From positions 1 through 46,674 of the forward strand of contig QENH01000190.1 of the NCBI GenBank assembly GCA_003336485.1: a stretch of 46,674 bases of DNA. The letters run 5' to 3'. The notes under the pieces are model-generated. The model saw only the letters and a program-made list of their open reading frames with translations. It made no database searches and had not been told where the DNA came from. A program made the position numbers and the translations under genes. Every line of letters starts with the position of its first letter. Position 1 is the first letter of the stretch. Shown piece after piece: positions 8,294 to 17,313 of the stretch. Source of the DNA: Candidatus Methanophagales archaeon (GTDB taxonomy: Archaea; Halobacteriota; Syntropharchaeia; Alkanophagales; Methanospirareceae).

Positions 8294-8582
8294 GACTGCT
8301 AAGGCTTTTGACAACTTAATAGATAGACTTATTGAGGTTAAAGTTAATCTCGAAACTCGTGGTGTGGATATTGATGAAATAAGTGGGTTTACACAGGTTG
8401 AGAATATAAAACGCGAATTCAAAAGAGCTATACAACAAATAGAGCGGAATGCCGAAGTGGCGGGAGTGGAAATCAACGCGGTAGCCACTGGGTGTGGTGG
8501 TCAAACAAAAACGGTAGTCGAAGAGGCTAATGCGCAGATCAATAAGAATTTAGAGAAGATAAAAGCGGGATCTTGCGACTGA
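8277..8582 (+). pseudogene. Possible remnant of a coiled-coil protein gene
   Basis: An open frame from 8277, with no ATG and only a GTG at 8364, encodes about 100 residues that are Lys/Glu/Asn-rich and helical (DNLIDRLIEVKVNLETRG, VENIKREFKRAIQQIE). After TGA 8580-8582 the same frame continues for another ~24 residues (KARLKEAAEVTKKVRN). This looks like a 5'-truncated, internally stopped gene fused to the preceding remnant. The family is not recognised. Confidence 0.4.
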
Positions 8583-8736
8583 ACCGAACCAAAAGCGAGA
8601 CTCAAAGAGGCTGCTGAAGTAACCAAGAAGGTAAGAAACCACGCGATTTCACGATCGTAAAAATCAGTCTAATCTCGTGGTTATAAAAAGGTGCTAAACA
8701 ATTACTTTTACTTAATGGACTAACAACTAAATTAAT
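8583..8736. other. Intergenic, no independent feature
   Basis: Continuation of the decayed coiled-coil frame followed by AT-rich sequence before the DUF2238-like gene. I see no tRNA, terminator or clear promoter beyond generic AT-richness. Confidence 0.4.
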
Positions 8737-9363
8737 ATGACAGAATCACGATGGTCTTTTGTAGCTCATGCACTGAGAATAGCAATATTTTTTTTCCTAG
8801 TCATATCAATATCAAATGACGATTTGCAATGGACACTCGAATGTATTTCGGGTATTATAATATGTTCGGTGCCGATTTTACTCAAACGTATTTGGAACTT
8901 TAAACTGCCGGTGATTATAGACTTCTTGATCGTATTTGCATTGTTTTTGCATGTCGGCCTGGGCGGTGTATTTGACGTGTATTATGCCTTTCCTAATTTT
9001 GACATAATCACGCATTTTGTATCTGCGGTTCTTATCGCGTTCTTGGCATTAATCGCACTCTATCTATTGCATGAACACTGGGAGGGTCTGTTCATGCATA
9101 CATATGCACTAGCGTTTGCTGTCGTTGTTATTACTATGGCGTCCGGAGTGGTATGGGAATTAGGGGAATGGGCATCGGATGCTCTTTTCGGGCTGGGGGC
9201 ACAATGGAGCCTTCATGACACTATGACTGATTTACTTGTTGATACAATAGGTGGGATATTCATGGCACTAGTGGGTATAAAGCTAATAAAAACGGGTAGG
9301 CTGGAGGAGATGACAAAGGATATGAGTAAACATGTTGACATACTGATAAATCATAAGAAGTGA
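8737..9363 (+). CDS. DUF2238/YjdF-like integral membrane protein
   Basis: 208 residues with about five to six hydrophobic segments (roughly 8-28, 32-50, 58-80, 92-112, 118-140 and 165-185). Conserved polar residues sit at membrane boundaries: FDIITHFVSAVLIAF (Asp/His pair), VVWELGEWASDALFGLG and HDTMTDLLVDTIGG. These match the H, E-x2-EW and DT-x2-DL-x-DT pattern of the DUF2238 family (E. coli YjdF). Function is unknown. A decayed copy of its C-terminus lies 0.5 kb upstream, so the gene has been duplicated locally. It ends with a short basic cytoplasmic tail. Confidence 0.7.
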   Translation: MTESRWSFVAHALRIAIFFFLVISISNDDLQWTLECISGIIICSVPILLKRIWNFKLPVIIDFLIVFALFLHVGLGGVFDVYYAFPNFDIITHFVSAVLIAFLALIALYLLHEHWEGLFMHTYALAFAVVVITMASGVVWELGEWASDALFGLGAQWSLHDTMTDLLVDTIGGIFMALVGIKLIKTGRLEEMTKDMSKHVDILINHKK

Positions 9364-9366
9364 TCT

Positions 9367-9403
9367 GGATGCAGGATACAGGGTGAAGGATGCAGAATAC
9401 AGG
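9367..9403. repeat. Short tandem repeat, period 21
   Basis: GGATGCAGGATACAGG at 9367 is repeated as GGATGCAGAATACAGG at 9388 with one change. The repeat lies immediately after the stop of the DUF2238-like gene and outside any convincing frame. Confidence 0.7.
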
Positions 9404-9509
9404 AGGTACTCCTGTGTATATCGTTGAGGGGTTTGGCCGCCGCCGATACAAAAATGATTTTGCCCGATTTTTTACTTCGGCTTACTGTAACGAACAAAAA
9501 CAGAAAGGC

Positions 9510-9531
9510 TTTTATACTGATTAATATAAAA
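9510..9531 (+). promoter_or_regulatory. TATA-type promoter for the HdeD-like gene
   Basis: TTTTATAC at 9510-9517 and an overlapping alternative TAATATAAAA at 9522-9531 lie 37-58 bases upstream of the ATG at 9568. The first would give a leader of about 30 bases. Confidence 0.4.
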
Positions 9532-9567
9532 CACTCCATATCATAGTTAGTTGGGCTAAAAGGAAAG

Positions 9568-10221
9568 ATGGGGAAGGGGAAGCATAAAGAAGCTAGTAAT
9601 AGTAAAGAAACCGGACTAGGCGATAAGGTCATGGGCGAGAAGGTAGATCGGTTTGTTTTATCTCAGGAGTGCTGGGCAATAACACTGGAAGGCATTCTCG
9701 CCTTGCTCTTTGGTACTTTCGTTTTGATCATGCCGGGGATCACGATAGGGTGGTTACTCATCTTTTTCTGCGTATTCGTATTTGTGTGGGGCATATTAGA
9801 AGTGGTTGCATCTTTTCATGCAGATGAAGGGCGTCGCGGAATATTAATCGTTAAGGGCGTCTGCAGTATCGCAATTGCGATACTCGCTATCATGTGGCCG
9901 GGAATCAGTCTTGTTGTGCTGCTTTATTTGATCATGGCTTGGCTACTGATTAGAGGTATCTATAAGCTTGTATCAGCCTTCCGACTACCAGCGGGCGATA
10001 AAAGTAAATGGTTAGTATATGTGGACGGATTTTTATCACTAATCTTTGGCGTGCTGGGTATCGCCCTCCCAGGAATAAAAGGACTGGAGTTCATATGCCT
10101 TCTGATTGGGATTTACATGATCCTATTAGGCTTTACGCTTTTGGCGCTCGCTATCATGGTGCGGCAGGACAAGCAGGCGAAAGCACGCAGACGCAAACCA
10201 GGTAAGCACAAAGCGCGATAA
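9568..10221 (+). CDS. HdeD/DUF308 family membrane protein
   Basis: 217 residues. A basic hydrophilic N-terminus of ~35 residues is followed by six hydrophobic segments arranged as three similar hairpins. The repeated pattern (G..LLFGTFVLIMPGITIGWLL, then IAILAIMWPGISLVVLL, then LSLIFGVLGIALPGIKGLEF) with a Pro-Gly turn in each repeat is typical of DUF308/HdeD proteins. The C-terminus is very basic (KARRRKPGKHKAR). Family members include acid-resistance HdeD of enterobacteria, but the archaeal function is unknown. Its 3' end overlaps the degenerate ABC permease on the other strand. Confidence 0.8.
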   Translation: MGKGKHKEASNSKETGLGDKVMGEKVDRFVLSQECWAITLEGILALLFGTFVLIMPGITIGWLLIFFCVFVFVWGILEVVASFHADEGRRGILIVKGVCSIAIAILAIMWPGISLVVLLYLIMAWLLIRGIYKLVSAFRLPAGDKSKWLVYVDGFLSLIFGVLGIALPGIKGLEFICLLIGIYMILLGFTLLALAIMVRQDKQAKARRRKPGKHKAR

Positions 10222-11429
10222 GATAACATCTTTAAGCTTCATCTTCTGCCCATACATTAATATTCCGGTTCTGAATATCTTAGCAGAAAGTTTAATCACG
10301 ATGATAACAGAGACCGTGAGTATCGCGAGGCTAGCAACGAGCTCGTAAGTGGGAACATCGACCAATGAAATCCGCATTAATGCCGTTACAGACGCGGTAT
10401 ATGGTACGTACGTCAGAACCTTTGCGATGATCGAATTTGGTGCATTGACGATGATCATGAGTAGCATCATCGGCAAGATAGCCAACATCGTAAATACCGT
10501 TGCGCCCTGTTGCGCATCCCTTACGGTACTTGCAGGCACTGCGACACAAGCCATCGAGCCTGCGAACAGGAGATAACCCAGAATGAAATATACAACTGCG
10601 AGAATTAAAATCCATGAGACAGAAATACCCTAAAATAGCGCTGATAATGGCGTTAACGCAATTGCTACCACTAACATGCAACACCAAATTACAACTTGCA
10701 GCAGTCCTGCGGAGCCGAACCCGATAATCTTACCTGTGAGCAGTTCGTCCGCGGTAAGAGAAGAGAGCAAAATCTCCATCGTTTTGCTTTCCTTTTCTAT
10801 CACGATCCCCTGCATCAAATACCCGGAAGAGGTCATTATCGCGAGCATCAGAAGAATTGCGAGTACGTAAGGTATGAAAAAATCCTGCCCCTGTCTGCTC
10901 TTCGACCTCGCCCTTATTGTTCAGCGTAATACTCTTTTCTTTTGCGGGCTCTTTTATTCGCTCTTTTATCGTTTCGTCTATCTTTGATTCCTCCAAAAGA
11001 CTGTCCCTCAAAAACGTCTCCATCAATCTGGTAGGCGGAGAACTAAATAGCCCTGCCTTTGAATATACCGTAACATTTCCCGTTTCACGGTAATTCTTGT
11101 GAAGAATGAAGAAGGCGTTTATCTCATCGTCCAAAAGAGCTCTCTTTGCATTCTCATAGTCCCCGAATTTGGTAAAACTCTCATTTGCGTGCAGCATTCC
11201 CACCTCATCAACGAACCCGATATTTCGCGGTGTTTCAAGTGCCATCTGCGGAATAAAACCCATTGCAATCACCATCGGTATAAGTATCAATAACGGTAAG
11301 ATCAGGACGAAGATAAAACTTTTCGTCTTTACCGTTGACAGGAACTCATGTTTCGCGATGATCAAGAACTATCTTCGTGTCGAACCGTTTTGTCAGTTCC
11401 TTCACATCCAAAATTTTCCCGGTCATCAT
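10126..11429 (-). pseudogene. Broken ABC-2 exporter: permease with frameshift and stop, ATPase deleted
   Basis: Three lesions are visible. At the 5' end (11364-11429) a start MTGKILDVKELTKRFDTKIV, the usual beginning of an ABC ATPase, runs after ~24 codons directly into the permease ATG at 11365, so nearly the whole ATPase gene is missing. The permease begins MIIAKHEFLSTVKTKSFIFV, like NatB/YhaP ABC-2 permeases with a large extracytoplasmic loop. A run of six A (10877-10882, + strand) shifts the frame after EEQTGAGFF; with one fewer base it would continue IPYVLAILLMLAIMTSSGYL. A TAG at 10630-10632 then stops the frame in a membrane segment, after which GISVSWILILAVVYFILGYL continues in frame. 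The C-terminus runs on into the HdeD-like gene, perhaps after loss of its own stop. Confidence 0.85.
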
Positions 11430-11483
11430 TTATCACAATAGTAAGAAAAGATAAAAAATAAAAGAAGGGGGATTTATTTATTC

Positions 11484-12785
11484 TTATCCGCCTATCTCTA
11501 TCGTGTACTCAAAGCTCTGCGTATTCTTTGGTAATATCTCCAGTGTCCAGACACCACCAGTTGCATTTGTTACCTTGTATGTTTCGCTGTACTCTATGTG
11601 CGATACGTGATATGTCTCGTCGCTTGTCACATCTTCGGGCGGTAAATAATCGGAGCCTAAACTAACATCTACCGTTTTGACGGTTTTCGATGGTTCCGGT
11701 GTCATATCCTCGCCTTCAAGTCCTGCCAATGCCAATGAGACATTGAAAGAAGGCTCAACCATCTCTTCCGCTCCTGTGGCATATTTATCGTATCTTCGCT
11801 GGCTGGCAGAGATAACAACACTGAAATTCTGTCCCTGTTTCACCGTGAAATTTTGCTGGTATGCTGTTTTGGGCTGTTTCCACACTCCGAAACTAATATG
11901 CACTTCATAGTCCCTCCCAAATCGATCTGCCGCGGAGTCATCTATGTTCAGCTTGATGCAACCCTCGTACCCACCTTTTGCATCTGCGGGCACATCAACA
12001 GTCACATTTACCGTTGCTGTTGAGTTTGCATCCACCGCTGCAGGCGCATCTATCGTCAGCCACTCGTCGGGGATCGGGTTCTCGTAAGGCATAGACATGT
12101 ACTCTTCCTCCTCTATTTCCGGACTTATAGAAATCGCTTCGTCTCCTTTGTTCTCAATATGTATTTTATACTCCTTTGTCTGTCCTGCTTCTAACATGCC
12201 ATGTATATACCGTGGCTGTATCATAATCTTCTGTGGTTCCCAGACGTCTATAGAAAGAATTATGGCGTTTGGTTGTGGTAGGAATGGTAGTAGACACGGC
12301 GTTGAAATAGTATCATTTGTGAATACAATCTGTGTGATGTAATCCCCGATCTCCGCATCTTCTGGTATCTTCATCGTAACGGTGTATTCTTGCACCTCTT
12401 CTGATTCAATTTCCGCGCTGCTTGGTTCAAAGGTTATCCATTCTTCTTCTAAGAAGTACTCGCCATACAGCATCGGCTCTAAGCGAGGACTTGTAAATAC
12501 CGACTCGTTTTCCTTGTTCTTTACCCTTATCGTTAACTCTTTCTCGCCACCCGGTTTTATCCGGAACCACTCATCTCTCGGCGAGATTTGCAAATTCGTG
12601 TAATCCTCATCTTCAGCGTTTTCTGCGGATGCATTTACTACGCTTTCATTACACAGCACTTCTATGCTTCCTCCGGACATCTCTTCCGGCACGGGCACTG
12701 CTGAATCAATAGCTGCAATAGCAGTGACAGAGAACACGCTCATAAGAAACGCTGCGAGCACAACAAGAGTTATTGTTTTTTTCAT
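11484..12785 (-). CDS. Secreted protein with repeated Ig-like/NEW3-like domains
   Basis: 433 residues. The N-terminus is a clear Sec signal peptide (MKKTITLVVLAAFLMSVFS..AIAA, cleavage near residue 25). At least three beta-rich modules follow (about 60-165, 185-300, 310-433). The first two show the 'KPGGEKELTIRVKNKENE' and 'EAGQTKEYKIHIENKGDE' starts typical of NPCBM-associated/COG1470-type extracellular domains. Many Asn-x-Ser/Thr sequons suggest N-glycosylation. No C-terminal anchor is visible, so it may be released or bound to the S-layer. A strong GGAGGTG (12800-12807) lies 14 bases before the ATG, rather far. Function is unknown; a surface structural or adhesion role is inference. Confidence 0.75.
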   Translation of the reverse strand: MKKTITLVVLAAFLMSVFSVTAIAAIDSAVPVPEEMSGGSIEVLCNESVVNASAENAEDEDYTNLQISPRDEWFRIKPGGEKELTIRVKNKENESVFTSPRLEPMLYGEYFLEEEWITFEPSSAEIESEEVQEYTVTMKIPEDAEIGDYITQIVFTNDTISTPCLLPFLPQPNAIILSIDVWEPQKIMIQPRYIHGMLEAGQTKEYKIHIENKGDEAISISPEIEEEEYMSMPYENPIPDEWLTIDAPAAVDANSTATVNVTVDVPADAKGGYEGCIKLNIDDSAADRFGRDYEVHISFGVWKQPKTAYQQNFTVKQGQNFSVVISASQRRYDKYATGAEEMVEPSFNVSLALAGLEGEDMTPEPSKTVKTVDVSLGSDYLPPEDVTSDETYHVSHIEYSETYKVTNATGGVWTLEILPKNTQSFEYTIEIGG

Positions 12786-12976
12786 CTTTTCTTCTTTTTC
12801 ACCTCCTTCTTTTTATATCTTTGAGTTCGCACCTTTTACGGCGGACTTATTTATCTATGTGCATGACCCTATATAAAGCTTTTCGATTTTTCGCATAGTC
12901 TGAAAATACACGGGTCGACGGGTGTAATATTGGGCAAGTGTGCCACATATCGCTGTGAGCCCATTAACTGCAGCTC

Positions 12977-13004
12977 ACCTCGGAGATCACGGAGCGCGCT
13001 GAGA
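12977..13004. repeat. Copy 1 of a dispersed intergenic motif (ACCTCGGAG...)
   Basis: ACCTCGGAGATCACGGAGCG and the following bases resemble the sequence at 16042-16069 (same ACCTCGGAG start, TC-C-GAG core and GCGC-GAG end). Both copies lie in intergenic sequence. Confidence 0.45.
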
Positions 13005-13045
13005 AGAGCTAAATGATTCTCTGGAAAAAGGAAAAAATGAAAAGC

Positions 13046-13053
13046 TTTTATAT
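13046..13053 (+). promoter_or_regulatory. TATA box for the DUF4234-like gene
   Basis: TTTTATAT preceded by a purine-rich AAAAG (BRE-like). A transcript start about 27 bases downstream (~13074) would fall after the first ATG (13065) and just before the second in-frame ATG (13080), which suggests near-leaderless initiation at 13080. Confidence 0.45.
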
Positions 13054-13064
13054 CGTAAAATTCG

Positions 13065-13865
13065 ATGAATAATAGTAATATGCAAGACGAAACAAAAGAG
13101 AAAATAGTGGGTTATGCGTCTATTATTTTAGGTGCAATAGGGATAATTACTGTAGCTATATCTTTATTTGTATTATTTTTTTTAAAAGAAATTGAATTTG
13201 AACCCAGTAGCGAAATAGATCTTATTGGGTCTATCATCTCATATTTAATTACGTTAATTTCAATATATTTTGGATATATAGGATACAAAAAATTTAAATA
13301 TGAGGAAAAATTCCCATTATATAATGCAAAGCTACTAATTTTTCTTGGAATTCTCAATGGTTTTGGTACTTTCGTATCCAATATACATCAGGGTTATTTA
13401 AATTTTGGATATACAGAAGCAGGATTTTCTATTGCAACATTTTTATTGTTGATCCATACTATTTCTATAATGTCCAATGGTTTATTTTTAATTATCAAGA
13501 AAGAAAATGAATTCAAAAAGAGGAGTGTGATCTCAATTATATTTTTCAATTGTATAACTTTAGGGATTTATAGTTTTGTGTGGTTTTATAAGCAAAAAGA
13601 AGTAGTGAGTAATCTCAAGACTGTTTACCAACCCAATAATAGTCTAATAAATATCTACTTAATTTTTGTGCTATTATATATGATGATTTACATTCCTTCA
13701 CAATTTGCTTTAAGAATATTTGCCACGAATTTATCATTAGTTAATATTATTATTGCTACTTCTTCTTTTATAATCGCTTTTTCTTTCTTTGTTTTAGCAA
13801 TAGTAATTTCATGTTTCTTCTGCCTCAAATATGTCTCCAATAACGCATTGAACATCTTACCATAA
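13065..13865 (+). CDS. AT-rich membrane protein with DUF4234-like segment
   Basis: 266 residues (261 if started at the ATG at 13080, which fits the TATA position better). About seven hydrophobic segments are visible (roughly 15-37, 50-70, 85-100, 115-138, 153-172, 192-215, 225-255). The segment RSVISIIFFNCITLGIYSFV followed by WFYKQKEV is a good match to the DUF4234 signature, in which a TLGIY turn precedes an aromatic-W-x-Y-K-x2 motif. Codon use is far more AT-rich than in neighbours, pointing to recent acquisition. Function is unknown. Confidence 0.6.
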   Translation: MNNSNMQDETKEKIVGYASIILGAIGIITVAISLFVLFFLKEIEFEPSSEIDLIGSIISYLITLISIYFGYIGYKKFKYEEKFPLYNAKLLIFLGILNGFGTFVSNIHQGYLNFGYTEAGFSIATFLLLIHTISIMSNGLFLIIKKENEFKKRSVISIIFFNCITLGIYSFVWFYKQKEVVSNLKTVYQPNNSLINIYLIFVLLYMMIYIPSQFALRIFATNLSLVNIIIATSSFIIAFSFFVLAIVISCFFCLKYVSNNALNILP

Positions 13866-13980
13866 TTTGGATAAGTGCAGGTTTTATCTTACTGTTTTTC
13901 GTATGTGCGTCAAGAACAAACTTCGCGTTTTTTCTTTAAAAAACGCTTATCTATTGCTATATCGGGTTCGTAAGCTTCTT

Positions 13981-15975
13981 TCAGTATCGGAATTGGAAAA
14001 TATTGTATTCCCCCGACGGGTCTTCGTAAACATGTTCAAGCTGTTCACAGTATTCAAACTTCTTGAGACACTCCGGTGCGTTCTTCTGTTCTTCTTTTCC
14101 TACATACACGTAGCTCGCATCATATTTCCGTAGCACGGCAAAGGTATCTGAGATATTACCCTTGTAAGCACGTACTACATCTTCCTTACGCTCCCAAAAA
14201 TCATGACCATGCCCATAAGCCCAATTCGTATAACCAAGCACCCGCAGTCTTCCACCGATCATGCTCACGGGAGCATGAATGGAGCTCCAGGTTAAGAATA
14301 CTGATCGCTCTGGTGTGTTCTCTCGTACCCACAGTCCCGTCTCATATTCACTTGCAGAAGCGCAAGAAGAGCAGGTAGATACATTCCAGGTCACAACTAA
14401 AACGGAAGTGAAAATAGAGAATACGAGCAAGAGCGTAATTGTGGCGGTGACTAATAGCTTACGAAGTCTTGTACTTCTACTGCTAAACGTAATATCGGCG
14501 AGGAAACAGCCTCCTGCAAGTGATATTGGGATCCACGCATAGTGAAAGAACTTATACATATCCCAAACATTTGGTGTAAACGAGCACAAATTAGGGATTG
14601 CTAGCATCATGAACATCCAGGAATAGACAAAGAAACCGTGTGGCTGCACGGACTTCTTGTACATACTGCCGATAGCGAGTAAAAACGGCAACCCCAAATT
14701 TGCAAGATAAAACAAAAACGGTCCGTTTTTAACGAAATAGAAAGCCCAAGGTAGTTTCAAATCAATGAAACCGCTGCCCTGACCGATCCCCGCAAACATT
14801 TGAATTACATAGGGCGTGATAAGCGGCAGAAAGAATAGGAGGAAATAGAGTTCATAAATGCGGTTGTTCTGTGTGCGAACGCTCAAAATCTTCTTTAAGT
14901 AAATCAGAGCGAACAGAAGGAATGCGGAAATGCTTGCGACCATGTGAAAAGGGAACAACAGACCTGCTAACAAGCCGGCCAATGCTAGTTCTCGTTTACC
15001 GTCGCGCGTGCCTGTGCCCAAACCTGATCGTGAACCGCGATATAAGAAATACGCAGAAGTAGTGAGCGTTGGCAGTCCCAGAAGTTGAGGGCGCTGCTGT
15101 AACAGATTATCAAAAATCGGTGGTAGTGTGAAGAACGTTCCATATTCAAATGCATAATTTGTACTGTGTTCTAACTGTCCCGTGAATAGAGCGTAGAAGA
15201 AGAGCAAATACGAAAAACCGCCACCTAGCGTTCCGAGCAATACTGTATAAACGCCAGCTCGTTCATTCTTCAGATACGATGCGAAAACGTAGAGCGAGAG
15301 TGCGAACAGGAAAACAAAAAATGCGTTTGTAAATACGATTAAGCGCGGTAAGAACGCGCCACACGCTTTTTCTAATATCGCCGTGTGAAAATCAACGAAG
15401 TAATGATAGGTCATGTCAACGCCCGCGAAATAAGGCATCTGAGGCGGGAAGTTGCCGTTATTTATGCTTTCGATTATGCCATAGTGCATTGGCGTGTCTT
15501 GCCAGTTAGAACCGGTCAAAATGATGCGGCTATTATGCCAGACCCATACGGTTTTGCTGAGCACGAAATACGCGAAGAGCGCAATTCCTGTACTTAACAA
15601 CACACCCTTCTGTGAGTGCAAATGTAAAACCCGCCTTGGGTGTTCCGGTTTAGTATTACGTAAGAGAAAGAGAAGCAGAAATGCGAATAAAACGGTAAAT
15701 GCAATTTGAATCGTGTGTTGCGAATAGCCAATAGCAAGAGAGAGAAAGTAAATAAGGTGTGTAGAAATCATCACACTGAGAAGTATGTACAACAATAATT
15801 TCTCTTGCATGTTCATGGCTTTGAAGTAAAACTCGACTATTATGTAGCCAGGAACGAAAAGAGTGAATATGAGTGCGGAAACGAGTGCGGCATAGGGCGA
15901 GAAGAAAGATGCTATTAGCAACAGAAAAACAGGAAGTGCTATTTGTGCTATCTGCTTTAACTTTGAACTTATCAT
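13981..15975 (-). CDS. Polytopic membrane protein, probable GT-C type glycosyltransferase
   Basis: 664 residues with a dozen or more hydrophobic segments over the first ~530 and a hydrophilic C-terminal domain. The first large loop carries WQDTPMHYGIIESINNGNFP, then MTYHYFVDFHTAILE. An acidic residue in a loop after the first helices, with an x-Y-H-Y-F motif nearby, is typical of lipid-linked-sugar (GT39/GT83/DUF2298-like) GT-C enzymes. The C-terminal part has YETGLWVRENTPERSVFLTW and a DASYVYVGKEE strand, as in many of these proteins, which usually end with a periplasmic/extracellular domain. It would transfer sugars from dolichol-phosphate to extracellular acceptors. It may serve S-layer glycosylation but has no glycosylation genes around it. 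Confidence 0.6.
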   Translation of the reverse strand: MISSKLKQIAQIALPVFLLLIASFFSPYAALVSALIFTLFVPGYIIVEFYFKAMNMQEKLLLYILLSVMISTHLIYFLSLAIGYSQHTIQIAFTVLFAFLLLFLLRNTKPEHPRRVLHLHSQKGVLLSTGIALFAYFVLSKTVWVWHNSRIILTGSNWQDTPMHYGIIESINNGNFPPQMPYFAGVDMTYHYFVDFHTAILEKACGAFLPRLIVFTNAFFVFLFALSLYVFASYLKNERAGVYTVLLGTLGGGFSYLLFFYALFTGQLEHSTNYAFEYGTFFTLPPIFDNLLQQRPQLLGLPTLTTSAYFLYRGSRSGLGTGTRDGKRELALAGLLAGLLFPFHMVASISAFLLFALIYLKKILSVRTQNNRIYELYFLLFFLPLITPYVIQMFAGIGQGSGFIDLKLPWAFYFVKNGPFLFYLANLGLPFLLAIGSMYKKSVQPHGFFVYSWMFMMLAIPNLCSFTPNVWDMYKFFHYAWIPISLAGGCFLADITFSSRSTRLRKLLVTATITLLLVFSIFTSVLVVTWNVSTCSSCASASEYETGLWVRENTPERSVFLTWSSIHAPVSMIGGRLRVLGYTNWAYGHGHDFWERKEDVVRAYKGNISDTFAVLRKYDASYVYVGKEEQKNAPECLKKFEYCEQLEHVYEDPSGEYNIFQFRY

Positions 15976-16041
15976 CTTGTATTGTGTCTTCTTTTAAGAA
16001 GTTTGCAAAGCAAAAAGATTTAACTCGACATTGTCCAATTA

Positions 16042-16069
16042 ACCTCGGAGTTCGCAGAGAGCGCAGAGG
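16042..16069. repeat. Copy 2 of a dispersed intergenic motif (ACCTCGGAG...)
   Basis: ACCTCGGAGTTCGCAGAGAG and following bases, similar to 12977-13004, in the gap upstream of the membrane protein gene. A run of TTTAG units follows at 16134-16150. Confidence 0.45.
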
Positions 16070-16176
16070 ATATGGCGTTTCGAGTATCGCATTCTTGGGA
16101 TAACTATTATTCTTGTAGGTTTTTATTTTATTTTGGTTTAGTTTAGTTTAGTTTTGTGGGCCATAAATACGCAACC

Positions 16177-16710
16177 CTAGAAATACAAATCGGGATTCAA
16201 GAACGGGATCAAAGCAACCACTAAACCAGCCACATAATACGCTTTTCTGTCCATGACGCCGTTAGTGAAATGCCCAACAGCGCCCTGTCTCTCTTTTGTA
16301 TTCTGTTCACCAATCAAAGTATCCATTACATCGCCGAGTTCGACACCACGTAAAAGCTCTTTGGTGATATGCGCGGGTAATTCAAAGAAAGGGGTGGTGC
16401 CATAACCTACTCGTTCGGTATTATCCCGGATACAGATCACGCCAAAAGTGAACCATCGGTCATATAATTTCTGTATCCCGCCTTCGATACCGACAAAGAA
16501 CTTTGCACCGGAATTACGCGCTTCATTTGTCATGCTCAATTCAAGTGCTCTATTCCTTGCACCCGCAAAAGTTTCTGCATTGACTGGTTGAGCGGGGACG
16601 TTACTATTCACTCGGATGCCCGATACATCAACGGTATCGAAAAATTTGGAAAACGCCTCCGCTGTTGCTGCCACTTTCACTGGGTTCCGAGATCCGACTA
16701 GCACTTTCAT
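16177..16710 (-). CDS. yjjX: Inosine/xanthosine triphosphatase, YjjX family
   Basis: 177 residues, typical length. It would hydrolyse ITP/XTP and similar non-canonical nucleoside triphosphates to protect nucleotide pools. Motifs are MKVLVGSRNPVKVAATAEAF at the N-terminus (nucleotide-binding), NAETFAGARNRA near 45-56, FFVGIEGGIQ near 70 (catalytic acidic residue) and the Gly-rich ERVGYGTTPFFELP segment, then VMDTLIGEQNTKERQGAVGH, the signature of YjjX/Maf-Ham1-like enzymes. It starts 4 bases after the RidA stop codon on the same strand, so the two are probably one transcript; both are housekeeping 'metabolite repair' enzymes, a sensible pairing. Confidence 0.9.
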   Translation of the reverse strand: MKVLVGSRNPVKVAATAEAFSKFFDTVDVSGIRVNSNVPAQPVNAETFAGARNRALELSMTNEARNSGAKFFVGIEGGIQKLYDRWFTFGVICIRDNTERVGYGTTPFFELPAHITKELLRGVELGDVMDTLIGEQNTKERQGAVGHFTNGVMDRKAYYVAGLVVALIPFLNPDLYF

Positions 16711-16713
16711 TAT

Positions 16714-17199
16714 TTACGTCACAATCGCGATTAACGCGATTTCTATACCCGCGTCCTTTGGCAGCCGCGCCACTTCTACCGCACAGCGTGCCGGCGAGAT
16801 CGCCTTGAAATACTCTTCGTATACGTTGTTCATTCGATCGAAGTTGTCCATGTCCTCTATGAATACCGTGACACTGACCACGTCGGTGAAGTTCATACCA
16901 GCTCCCTTGAGCACGGCGCCGAGATTATCAAGCACCTGCCGCGTCTGCGTTTCTATTGTGCCTCGAACTAGCTCGCTTGTCTTTGGATCGATCGGGATCT
17001 GGCCCGAACAAAAGAGCATGTTCCCTACCCTTATAGCCTGACTATACGGGCCGATAGCCTTAGGCGCATCAGTCGTTGTAATGACCTCTTTGGCATGGTT
17101 TTCCTCTGAGCGCTCCAAAGAACCGGTTATCCCGGCTAGGGCGAACATCGGAAGCAGATATATGCGTGGTGTTCTTTTCTTCATTGTATGTATAATCAT
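16714..17199 (-). CDS. RidA family reactive-enamine/imine deaminase
   Basis: Up to 161 residues; the RidA domain starts at [20 protein letters not shown] and ends at the family signature [20 protein letters not shown]. RidA proteins hydrolyse reactive 2-aminoacrylate and related imines arising from PLP enzymes. The core is complete with CSGQIPIDP and [14 protein letters not shown] blocks. It is odd at the N-terminus: ~35 residues precede the domain, including [20 protein letters not shown], which looks like a short signal or anchor sequence. No in-frame ATG lies closer to the domain. A TTG in the codon for the Leu of SLERSEEN could start a normal-length protein. Next gene, yjjX, starts 4 bases after its stop. 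Confidence 0.85.
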   Translation of the reverse strand: MIIHTMKKRTPRIYLLPMFALAGITGSLERSEENHAKEVITTTDAPKAIGPYSQAIRVGNMLFCSGQIPIDPKTSELVRGTIETQTRQVLDNLGAVLKGAGMNFTDVVSVTVFIEDMDNFDRMNNVYEEYFKAISPARCAVEVARLPKDAGIEIALIAIVT

Positions 17200-17313
17200 A
17201 CAATGGAAATCTAAATATGTACATATATTTTATACAAAATTAATCGCAGGAACTTATTAAGTTTTTACGGGTTCATAGAATCAAAGTCAAGAAAGCATAA
17301 GATCCAACTAAAA

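Noticed and set aside
10630-10632. In-frame TAG in the ABC permease as a possible pyrrolysine codon
   Set aside because: Some MCR-bearing archaea use pyrrolysine, but the same gene also has a frameshift and a deleted ATPase partner, so simple gene decay explains it better.
13867-14133. 88-residue + strand frame at the 3' end of the large membrane protein gene
   Set aside because: Opposite strand to a convincing 664-residue membrane protein and Arg/Leu/Phe-rich as expected for an antisense shadow.
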